Positions 51,092 to 58,401 of a DNA stretch of 64,000 bases are shown here, piece by piece (position 1 is the first letter of the stretch; every line of letters starts with the position of its first letter). Origin of the DNA: Acidimicrobiales bacterium. GTDB taxonomy: Bacteria > Actinomycetota > Acidimicrobiia > Acidimicrobiales > SZUA-35. The notes under the pieces are model-generated. The model had not been told where the DNA came from and ran no database searches. It saw nothing but the letters and a program-made list of their open reading frames with translations. Made by a program: the position numbers and the translations under genes. Location: contig JANQPB010000036.1 of the NCBI GenBank assembly GCA_028285495.1, positions 1-64,000 on the forward strand, read 5' to 3'.

Positions 51092-52681
51092 ATGTCCTTG
51101 TTCCGTATGGATATCAGCCCGACGCTGCTCGAATTGCAGCCGGGGGCATCGGCGCAACTGCAGGTATCGGTCACCAACTTCTCCCAGATCGTGGACGAGT
51201 TCGAGATCGGCCTGGTCTCGACCGCCCCGGGGATCAGCGCCGTTCCCCAGCGCCTCCCGCTCCTCGACGACGGACGGAGCGGGTCGGCCACGCTCGTCGT
51301 GGCGGTGACCGCCGGGCACGGGGCGCCCCCGGCGGGCCAGACCGTGATCGGCGTCCGGGTCCACTCGCTGTCGGACCCGTCGGTCTCCCAGGTCGAGGAG
51401 GTCCGGCTCACGGTCGGCAGCGCCGGCACCTCCCAGCTGTCGGTCGAGCCGAAGGTGGTGCGAGGCGGGGGCTCGGCCCGCCTCCAGCTGATCGTCACCA
51501 ACAACCGCAACTCGGCCCACCCCGTCGGCTTCTCGGGCGAGGACACCGAGCGGTTGGTGCGGTTCTCGTTCGAGCCGCAGGTGGTCACCGTTCCCCCCTG
51601 GTCCCAGCAGGCGACCACGGTCACCGTCCGGGCCCGGCGGCCCCTGACCGGGGCGGACGTCGGCCGCCAGCTGACGTTCCGGGCCGAAGGCGGTCCCGAG
51701 CCGCTCACCGATTCGGCCTCGTTCATCCAATCGGCCCGCGTCCACCCGACGGTGCCACGGGTCATCGGGGCGGTGATCGCCCTGGCCGTCATCGCCGGTT
51801 CCGTCCTGCTCGCCGCCTTCCTGACCCGGGACGACGACGACAACACGACCGTGGCCGGCGGTCAGACCACGCCGCCCGTGACCGAGTCCGTGCCCGAGGT
51901 CGCGGTGGAGACCGTCAGCGTTCCCCCGGTGGCCGGGCTCAGCGAGGTCGACGCGGCGTCGGCCCTGACCGCCGTCGGGCTGAGCTCGGGCTCGGTCATC
52001 CAGACCAACCACGAGTCGGTCCCGAACGGCGTCGTGATCGACGCCGTTCCCCCGCCCGGCACCGTGCTCGACCCGGGCACGGAGGTGGCGCTCCTGGTCT
52101 CGACCGGCCCCCAACCCCCGCCAACCGTGCCCGTCCCCGACCTGGCCGAGCTCGACGAGGACGCCGCGGTCGACGCCCTCGGCTCGGCCTGCGACCCGGA
52201 GCCCTGCTTCGCCGCCTCGGTCGCGAGGGACTTCAGCGACGACGTGGTCGACGGGGTGGTGCTGCGACAGGAGCCGAGCGCCGGAGCGGCGGCGGAGATC
52301 GGCAGCCAGGTCACCGTCATCATCTCGCTCGGTCCCGAGGAGACCGAGCCCGAGGGGACGGCGGCGACGCCATTCGTCGGGATGTGGACCAACGAGGATC
52401 TGAACACGGGCGGGAACACCCGCTTCGAGATCGGCGAGGTCGACGGCATGGTCGCCGTCCACGCCTTCGGCAAGTGCCATCCCACCGATTGCGACTGGGA
52501 GACCGAGCTCGGCACCGTGTCCGGCTCGACCGCCTCCCTGGTCTGGGATCAGGGCTTCGTGGTCCGCCAGATGGAGATGGAGCTGCTCGACGAGACCAGG
52601 ATGAAGGTCACCACGTCGCACCAGTACACCGACAGCCGACCCGACCGCTTCGACGAGGCCTTCTTCCTCCGCACCGGTTGA
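51092..52681 (+). CDS. Membrane protein with NEW3/Ig-like, PASTA and lipocalin-like parts
   Basis: A 529-residue protein. The cytoplasmic N-terminal 215 residues form two immunoglobulin-like beta-sandwiches (LLELQPGASAQLQVSVTNFS and LSVEPKVVRGGGSARLQL). A membrane helix lies at about 223-245 followed by an Asp run. Two PASTA domains follow outside (about 275-340 and 345-413; VPPVAGLSEVDAASAL, PDLAELDEDAAVDALG with a Cys pair), and a C-terminal beta domain (about 425-529; FVGMWTNEDLN, VTTSHQYTD). PASTA domains bind peptidoglycan fragments, so the protein could sense or anchor to the wall, but there is no kinase domain. The ATG is fixed by gggaggg 9 nt upstream. It is convergent with the tail protein I gene. 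Confidence 0.82.
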   Translation: MSLFRMDISPTLLELQPGASAQLQVSVTNFSQIVDEFEIGLVSTAPGISAVPQRLPLLDDGRSGSATLVVAVTAGHGAPPAGQTVIGVRVHSLSDPSVSQVEEVRLTVGSAGTSQLSVEPKVVRGGGSARLQLIVTNNRNSAHPVGFSGEDTERLVRFSFEPQVVTVPPWSQQATTVTVRARRPLTGADVGRQLTFRAEGGPEPLTDSASFIQSARVHPTVPRVIGAVIALAVIAGSVLLAAFLTRDDDDNTTVAGGQTTPPVTESVPEVAVETVSVPPVAGLSEVDAASALTAVGLSSGSVIQTNHESVPNGVVIDAVPPPGTVLDPGTEVALLVSTGPQPPPTVPVPDLAELDEDAAVDALGSACDPEPCFAASVARDFSDDVVDGVVLRQEPSAGAAAEIGSQVTVIISLGPEETEPEGTAATPFVGMWTNEDLNTGGNTRFEIGEVDGMVAVHAFGKCHPTDCDWETELGTVSGSTASLVWDQGFVVRQMEMELLDETRMKVTTSHQYTDSRPDRFDEAFFLRTG

Positions 52682-52721
52682 CACCGGGGCGGCGATCTCG
52701 GCAAGCCCCATCACCGACCCG

Positions 52722-53279
52722 TCATCGGCTCGGCGACCGGGGCAGGGGGCCGACGACGAGTTGGGCCGTCGAGCCGACCGGGAGCGAGCGGTCGATGAGG
52801 ACCTGGACCTGGCTCTCGGTCAGACCACCGAGCTCCTCGATGTAGACGGTCACCGTCGACCCCGTGGTCGGCTGCTCGCCGATGGCGAACACGCCGCCGT
52901 TGTCCTCGACCAGGCAGGCCGAGTCGGTCGCCTCGGCGATGAAGTTCCGCAGACCGGGGACGGTGGCCCGCAGCCCGAGCCACCGGCTGGCGGCCCGGAC
53001 CATCCGTCGCTGGGTCGGCTCGGGCAGCGACGAGTCGATCTCGACCCCGAGCCACGAGCCGAGCCATCGCACGTGATCGATCCCGGCCACGTTGGCGTCG
53101 TGGGCGCTCGGCAACTCGTCGACCTGGTCCTGGATCTCGGCCGACACGTCCTCGAAGATCCGGAGGAACCGGCCGAGGAACGGGCTGTCGGTCGACGGGT
53201 CGAGCAGCATGGCCGGCGGGAGCTGCTCGGCCAGCCAGCCAGGTTGGAGGCGCAGCGTGAGGGGTGATCGGGTGGTCAT
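52722..53279 (-). CDS. Phage tail protein I-like baseplate component (Afp12-like)
   Basis: A 185-residue protein matching the phage tail protein I domain of contractile injection systems: PAMLLDPSTDSPFLGRFLRI near the N-terminus, then HDANVAGIDHVRWLGSWLG and LRNFIAEATDSACLVED. It belongs to the baseplate wedge that, with the J-like protein, surrounds the spike. The ATG overlaps the upstream stop by ATGA. It is the last gene of the structural operon and converges with the PASTA gene, 40 bp away. No tail fibre follows. Confidence 0.87.
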   Translation of the reverse strand: MTTRSPLTLRLQPGWLAEQLPPAMLLDPSTDSPFLGRFLRIFEDVSAEIQDQVDELPSAHDANVAGIDHVRWLGSWLGVEIDSSLPEPTQRRMVRAASRWLGLRATVPGLRNFIAEATDSACLVEDNGGVFAIGEQPTTGSTVTVYIEELGGLTESQVQVLIDRSLPVGSTAQLVVGPLPRSPSR

Positions 53280-55261
53280 CGGATGACGACCTGGTGGTTG
53301 TACGACATGGGCAGGGCCTCGTCGGTCAGCGCGATCTGCTGACCTCGCTCCTGGGGCTCGGCGTTGGCAACGCCGAGGTCGACGACGAACAGCTGCACCT
53401 GGCCGACCGCGGCCACCCCTTCGACCGCGCCGAGCAGCGAGTGGACCTCGCCGAGGCCGAGGTTGCGCTCGAACGGCCAGCCCTTGCCCTCCGGGCCGCC
53501 CGTGAGCGGGTTGATGTAGCGGAACAGCTCCCGGAGGGCCCGGTCGCGGACGTGCTCGTCTGGGACGCCCTCGGTCGCGGTGAGCTGGGCGACGACCATG
53601 ACCCCGACGTAGCGCGGTGGTCGGAGGAGGACGGTGGAGTTCAGCAGGCGACGCTGGTCGAGGTAGCCGCGAACCTGGGCGACGAGATCGTCCCGGAGGC
53701 GGAGGTCGTCGAGGCCGATGACGTCGGGCTCCAGGTCGAGCCGGGGGACGATCAGGACCTCGACCGGCTGATCGGGGTCGGGGGCCGGGAGGAAGCGAGC
53801 CCGGGCCACCAGGGGGCTGGCTTCGAGCGTCAGGCGCTCGAAGTCGCCGCCGGTGACCGCCCGCTGCCCGCTGCGCAGCCACATCGGGGCCCGGGCCTTG
53901 GCCTCGTCGACGGTCTCGGCGTCGACCCCACCGGTCGCGGCTTCGGGGTTCTCGACCCGGCTGATGAAGGGGATCGTCGACTTGAGCACCTTCAGCGTGC
54001 CGGCCCCGACGTTGCCGGCCCGGCCGCCGCCGTGCCGGTAGCCGGTGACGTGGATCTCGGCGTCGCGTCGTGGGACGGCGCCGTACTGGACGAAGTGGCC
54101 GTCGGCCTGGCGGATCGACGGCCCGAAGCGGATCTCGCCGCTGGCTCCGTCCCACACGAAGTGCCGGCTGTCCGGGCCCGAATAGGCGAAGTCTGCGACC
54201 TCGGTCCAGACCTCGTCCTCGAGTCCCGGCTCGGACACGACGACCGTCTCGCTCCCCGGCCCGATGGTGGCCGCGGCGCCGGCGAGGTCGGTCGGCCGGT
54301 CGAGCACCGGTCGCTTGAGCACGGTGAACGTCTGCGACGGGGTGCCGGTGCTCCGGCCGAGGTGCTCCCGCCCGACCGGCTCGCCGTGGAGCGCCGGGGC
54401 GATGCCACCGAGCCCGGTGACCGTCAAACCCGTGATCTCGGGGCTCTGCTGGTAGCCGGACTGGCCCGCTCGGAGGCTGGTCAGGCGGCAGCGGACCCAG
54501 TGGGCCTGGGCCGGCCCGACCAGCAGTGGTGCCTGGCGGGGTGGGAGGGCCAACAGGATCTCCCCGTTGCGGTTGAGGGCCCGGGTGGTGTCGCGGATCA
54601 CGACGGCTTCCTCCCACTCGTCGCCGGACCAGGCCTCCCAGGCGAGCGGTGGGTCGTCCGGGTCGACGCCGCGGCCGGTGATCGGGGCCGACACGTCCAG
54701 CCGGATGATGTTGCCGCCGAGGGCCTCGCCGAACCCGACGTAGAAGGCGTCGCCGGGGGCGACGTCGCCGAAGCAGGTCACGGTGGCCGACGGCGTCTCG
54801 GCCCGAAGCTGGTCCCACTGGTCCTGGAAGCGTCCGGTCGCCGTCCCGGTCACGCAGGCCGTCAAGCGCGGGGGCACGATCGTCCGCTCCTCCTCGGTCA
54901 TGAACACGATCGAGGGCTCGTTCTCGGTCCGGACGGTGCCGACCCGTGTCCCCGCCTCGATCCGGACGCTCTCGGTCTGCGGGCCGGACAACCAGAACCA
55001 GATGTCGGTCCTGGCCGGCTGGGCCGGATGGAGGTCGATGCCGAGCAGGTCGAGGAACTTGGTGTACATCCGGTCGGGGACCTGGTTCAGCCGGTACAGC
55101 GTCAGCTCGGTCATCCAGGCGAACAGCTCGATGATGGCGACGCCGGGATCCGACACGTTGTGGTCGGTCCACTCCGGGCAGTACCGGGGGATGCGCTGCT
55201 TGGCCTCGTCGACGATGTCCTGGAAGCGGCGGTCGTCGAGGCTGGGGGCGGGAAGGGTCAT
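53276..55261 (-). CDS. Baseplate J-like protein (Afp11-like)
   Basis: A 661-residue putative baseplate assembly protein. It begins MTLPAPSLDDRRFQDIVDEA with the characteristic YCPEWTDHNVSDPGVAIIEL, and the centre includes SGPDSRHFVWDGASGEIRFG and GYRHGGGRAGNVGAGTLKVL, all typical of the eCIS J/gp6-like wedge protein. GGAGG lies 6 nt before the ATG. It is preceded by a 40-bp gap after gp25, the largest gap in the distal part of the operon. It builds the iris-like ring of the baseplate that triggers sheath contraction. Confidence 0.9.
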   Translation of the reverse strand: MTLPAPSLDDRRFQDIVDEAKQRIPRYCPEWTDHNVSDPGVAIIELFAWMTELTLYRLNQVPDRMYTKFLDLLGIDLHPAQPARTDIWFWLSGPQTESVRIEAGTRVGTVRTENEPSIVFMTEEERTIVPPRLTACVTGTATGRFQDQWDQLRAETPSATVTCFGDVAPGDAFYVGFGEALGGNIIRLDVSAPITGRGVDPDDPPLAWEAWSGDEWEEAVVIRDTTRALNRNGEILLALPPRQAPLLVGPAQAHWVRCRLTSLRAGQSGYQQSPEITGLTVTGLGGIAPALHGEPVGREHLGRSTGTPSQTFTVLKRPVLDRPTDLAGAAATIGPGSETVVVSEPGLEDEVWTEVADFAYSGPDSRHFVWDGASGEIRFGPSIRQADGHFVQYGAVPRRDAEIHVTGYRHGGGRAGNVGAGTLKVLKSTIPFISRVENPEAATGGVDAETVDEAKARAPMWLRSGQRAVTGGDFERLTLEASPLVARARFLPAPDPDQPVEVLIVPRLDLEPDVIGLDDLRLRDDLVAQVRGYLDQRRLLNSTVLLRPPRYVGVMVVAQLTATEGVPDEHVRDRALRELFRYINPLTGGPEGKGWPFERNLGLGEVHSLLGAVEGVAAVGQVQLFVVDLGVANAEPQERGQQIALTDEALPMSYNHQVVIR

Positions 55262-55301
55262 CGGTGGCCTCCGTCGGCTCGGTCGGTCGGGTCGGGTGGG
55301 T

Positions 55302-55718
55302 TCATGGGCCCAGCTCGTCCCGGGGGATCACGTAGAACGGGTGCACGAGGTTGCGGCGGTCGTTGAGCGACTTGACGGTGTAGACGAGCTCGATGGCGAC
55401 CCGGTTCGGGTCGTCGGGGTCGACGTCGACCATCACGCGCTCCAGCTCGACCCGGGGCTCCCAGCGGCCGATCGCCTCCCTGACCGCCTGGGCCATGAGA
55501 CCGAGCGTGTTCGGCTCGGTCCCCTCGAAGAGGTGGTCCCAGATGGCGCAGCCGAAGTCGGGCCGCATCACCCGCTCTCCCGGCGCGGTCTCGATGATCA
55601 GCCGGATGGCGTCGGCCACCTCGTCGGTCCCGCTGACCAGGGCGATGCCGCCCCGGCCGTCGACCCGGGGAGGGAACGACCATCCTCGGCCGACGATGTG
55701 CTCGTGCTCGGGGTTCAT
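55302..55718 (-). CDS. gp25-like baseplate wedge protein (Afp9-like)
   Basis: A 138-residue gp25/W family protein with SGTDEVADAIRLIIETAPGERVMRPDFGCAIWDHLF, here split as the conserved TAPGERVMRPDFGC core and WDHLFE. Members nucleate sheath assembly at the baseplate. It starts at an ATG 13 bp after the PAAR gene stop. Length is normal. Confidence 0.9.
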   Translation of the reverse strand: MNPEHEHIVGRGWSFPPRVDGRGGIALVSGTDEVADAIRLIIETAPGERVMRPDFGCAIWDHLFEGTEPNTLGLMAQAVREAIGRWEPRVELERVMVDVDPDDPNRVAIELVYTVKSLNDRRNLVHPFYVIPRDELGP

Positions 55719-55731
55719 GCGGTCACCGCCA

Positions 55732-56124
55732 TCATCCGATCAGTACCGTCGCCGCCGCGGTGGTGATCTGGCCGAGTGGGCCGGGCACGTCGAAGCAGGT
55801 GAGGACCGGGTCGCCCATCCGGGCCGCCGGTTTCCCGTTGATCAGCACGGTCGCCGATCCCTGCTGCACGACGCCCTTGTTGGTCGGAGGGATCTGGAAC
55901 GTGGTCGAGGGCGGCGGGATGTGGGACGGTTGGTTGACGGCCTCGCTCCCCACGGTGGCCGCCCACTGTCGCTCGATGCTGACGTCGCTCGACACCTGGT
56001 TCTGGATCGGGCCGCTGAACGGGAGCGGGGTGGGGGTCGGAACGGGGCCGCCGGGCGACGGCACCATCACGATGTGGGTGTCGACAGCGGTGACCAGGTC
56101 GGTCTTTCTCGCGGCGCCCGGCAT
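55732..56124 (-). CDS. PAAR-domain spike-tip protein (Afp10-like)
   Basis: A 130-residue PAAR-like protein. It starts MPGAARKTDLVTAVDTHIV, has TPLPFSGPIQNQVSSDVSI, and ends with SATVLINGKPAARMGDPVLTC followed by GQITTAAATVLIG. The GKPAARMGD segment is the PAAR signature. It forms the cone at the tip of the spike; metal-binding His/Cys residues are partly visible. It overlaps the spike gene by ATGA. Confidence 0.88.
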   Translation of the reverse strand: MPGAARKTDLVTAVDTHIVMVPSPGGPVPTPTPLPFSGPIQNQVSSDVSIERQWAATVGSEAVNQPSHIPPPSTTFQIPPTNKGVVQQGSATVLINGKPAARMGDPVLTCFDVPGPLGQITTAAATVLIG

Positions 56125-57731
56125 CAGTTCAACCTGATCGTTCCGCCGGTGACCTTGACCTCGGACGAGCCGTCGATCTCGATCGTCGGCGCCGTCAGCG
56201 AGATCTTCTGTCCGGCTTCGATGGCGACCGAGTCGGCCTCGATCCTGATGGAGCTGTTGCCGCCGCTGTGGACGATCTCGATGACCTCGTCGCCGTCGTG
56301 CAACACGATCTCGTGACCGGTGCGGCTGATCCACCGCCGGCTCTCCACCACACCGCCGACCACCGGGTGGTCTGGCGGTTCGATGCTCCGGTTCCACATG
56401 TTGCCGACGATCACCGGGCGGAGCTTGTCACCCAGCTCGAAGCCGACGAGGACCTCGTCGCCGACCTCGGGGATGCTGAAGAAGCCCCGCTCCTCCCCGG
56501 CTCCTGGCGCCACCACCCTGGCCCACGTGCTCTCGTCGTCGTCGGTCAGGCTGGGGAACTTGACCTTGACCCGGGCCAGCTTCTCCGGATCGTCGTTGTT
56601 GGTGACGATCCCGACGACCAGGCCACTCCAGGTCCGGCCCTCGTCGCCGGCCGCCGGGCCACCGCCGCCGAGCAGGTCGACGATCCCGCCGGCGTCCTTC
56701 CCCCCGCAGGTGAAGCGGGTCACGTAGGGGGATCCAGTGCCGTAGACGTGCTCGACCGCGGTCACGAGATAACGGCCGGCCAGGCGCTCACCGACGCCGG
56801 AGATCGCGACCTCGGAGCCGGCGGCGATGCGGGGATCGCCGGCGGCCTCGCCCCGCACGACGACCTCCCCGCCCGAGGCCCGCTGGATCAGCGACTGGGC
56901 CAGGGCCTCGGCCTCGATCTGGGAGGCGACGGGGAACTGGCCGGCGAACCGGGTGCTGGTCCCGAACGCACCGCGGGCGTCGGTGTTGGCGTCGCTGGCC
57001 GCCGGCGCGTCGGTACCGGGATCCCGGCCGTTGGCCGTGCCGACGACGGCCACCCCGCCGAGCGGGTCCCAGCCCCGCACCACCACCTCGTCGCACCGCT
57101 CGGCGCTCGACAGGCGGACCTTGAACTTGTGGAGGTTGTCGCCCCACCGCAGTGCCGGCGGTTCGGCCTCGGCTTCGGGTCGACGCTTGTAGTGCAGGGT
57201 CCCGCCGGCGATCCAGAGGTCGAACCCGATCCGATGGGCCCGCTCCCGCAGGAACGACAGGTCGGTCTGGGCCGCCTGGAGCACGTACTCCCTGACCTCG
57301 CCGGTCGCCTCGATGTCGGTCTCGAACCGGTAGTCGCCGGCGACCGCTTCGGCGATGTCGGCGTCGGTCATCTGCACGAAGCTCCGACTCTTCGGCTCCC
57401 TGGCCAGCCGATGGGTGACGTCGAGGCCTTGCAGCACCAGCTCGTGGCGGCCACCGCCGGCCTGCTCGACCCCGATGGCCGTCACCTCGCCGGTCGTCAC
57501 CACCGTGAGCGCACCCTCGGACCGGAAGCTGATCTCGATCTCCGTGCCGATGCGGAACAGGCGCCGGTCGAAGAGCTCGAAGTGGGGATCGTCGATGCGG
57601 ATCACGAACGAGTCGGGCAGCTGGACCGACTCCTCGACCCGGATCAACGTGATCAACGGGTAGAGGTCGGCGGCCAGGGCCTGGCCGTCGACGACCAGCT
57701 GGGCGTGGTCGTGACGCCGCTCGTCAGCCAC
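56124..57731 (-). CDS. VgrG/gpV-type spike protein (Afp8-like)
   Basis: A 535-residue spike protein. The N-terminal gp27-like hub half reads LYPLITLIRVEESVQLPDSF and LQAAQTDLSFLRERAHRIGF. The gp5-like OB domain has GLVVGIVTNNDDPEKLARV and FSIPEVGDEVLVGFELGD. A C-terminal beta-helix region of repeated strands (SVAIEAGQKISLTAPTIEID) follows. It trimerises to form the piercing spike under the PAAR tip. It overlaps the LysM gene by 8 bp and the PAAR gene by ATGA. Confidence 0.92.
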   Translation of the reverse strand: MADERRHDHAQLVVDGQALAADLYPLITLIRVEESVQLPDSFVIRIDDPHFELFDRRLFRIGTEIEISFRSEGALTVVTTGEVTAIGVEQAGGGRHELVLQGLDVTHRLAREPKSRSFVQMTDADIAEAVAGDYRFETDIEATGEVREYVLQAAQTDLSFLRERAHRIGFDLWIAGGTLHYKRRPEAEAEPPALRWGDNLHKFKVRLSSAERCDEVVVRGWDPLGGVAVVGTANGRDPGTDAPAASDANTDARGAFGTSTRFAGQFPVASQIEAEALAQSLIQRASGGEVVVRGEAAGDPRIAAGSEVAISGVGERLAGRYLVTAVEHVYGTGSPYVTRFTCGGKDAGGIVDLLGGGGPAAGDEGRTWSGLVVGIVTNNDDPEKLARVKVKFPSLTDDDESTWARVVAPGAGEERGFFSIPEVGDEVLVGFELGDKLRPVIVGNMWNRSIEPPDHPVVGGVVESRRWISRTGHEIVLHDGDEVIEIVHSGGNSSIRIEADSVAIEAGQKISLTAPTIEIDGSSEVKVTGGTIRLN

Positions 57732-58401
57732 GGGCCACCCCCTTCGGCTCGGGGACGACCAGCAGCGTCCCCGGACGGACCTGGAACGGATCGAGGACCT
57801 CGTTGGCCTCGGCCAGGAGCCGCCACCGTCCGGCGTCGCCGTAGTGGACGGCGGCGATCCGGTCGAGGGTTTCGCCCGGCCTGACCTGGTGCATCCGGTG
57901 GGGCACCGGCGTACCGGACGTCGGGTTCTGCGGCCCCCAGGCCGCCTCGTCCTCGTACTGGGTGAGGGAGACGGCGGCCTTGGCCCGAAGCGGCACGCCG
58001 GTGGCCGAGAACAACGAGAAGGTCAGGTCGACCTTCTGGACGACGGCCTTGAACGAGTGGAAGTCGCCCCAGTGGAACCGGACCCACGGCGGCCGCCCAC
58101 GGTTGCGCTGGCTGTCGGAGCCGGCCAGCGCCGTGTCGATCTCCATCAGCTTCAACAGGGCCGACGTGTGGGTCGTGACCGGGTCGCCCGATTCGGTCGT
58201 GTCGAGGATCAGGGTCATGGTCAGCTTGCCCGACTTGCCCTGCTGGAAGCGGAGCCGCGGCGTGTTCTTCCCCTTGCCCCGCGAGGCCTTCCAGTCGGTC
58301 GACTTGGTGATCTTCAGCTCGGCCGGGTTGAAGAGGCACTCGATCCGACCGCCCCGCTCCGGCTCGAGGTAGGCCTTCGTCGCTCCCGTCGCGCCGGCCA
58401 T
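57724..58401 (-). CDS. LysM-containing baseplate hub protein (Afp7-like)
   Basis: A 225-residue protein with the eCIS CIS-tube/baseplate adaptor N-terminus (GGRIECLFNPAELKITKSTD and RFHWGDFHSFKAVVQKV) and a C-terminal LysM domain (HQVRPGETLDRIAAVHYGD, PFQVRPGTLLVVP). It joins the inner tube to the spike hub. The ATG overlaps the DUF4157 stop (ATGA). Confidence 0.9.
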   Translation of the reverse strand: MAGATGATKAYLEPERGGRIECLFNPAELKITKSTDWKASRGKGKNTPRLRFQQGKSGKLTMTLILDTTESGDPVTTHTSALLKLMEIDTALAGSDSQRNRGRPPWVRFHWGDFHSFKAVVQKVDLTFSLFSATGVPLRAKAAVSLTQYEDEAAWGPQNPTSGTPVPHRMHQVRPGETLDRIAAVHYGDAGRWRLLAEANEVLDPFQVRPGTLLVVPEPKGVARG

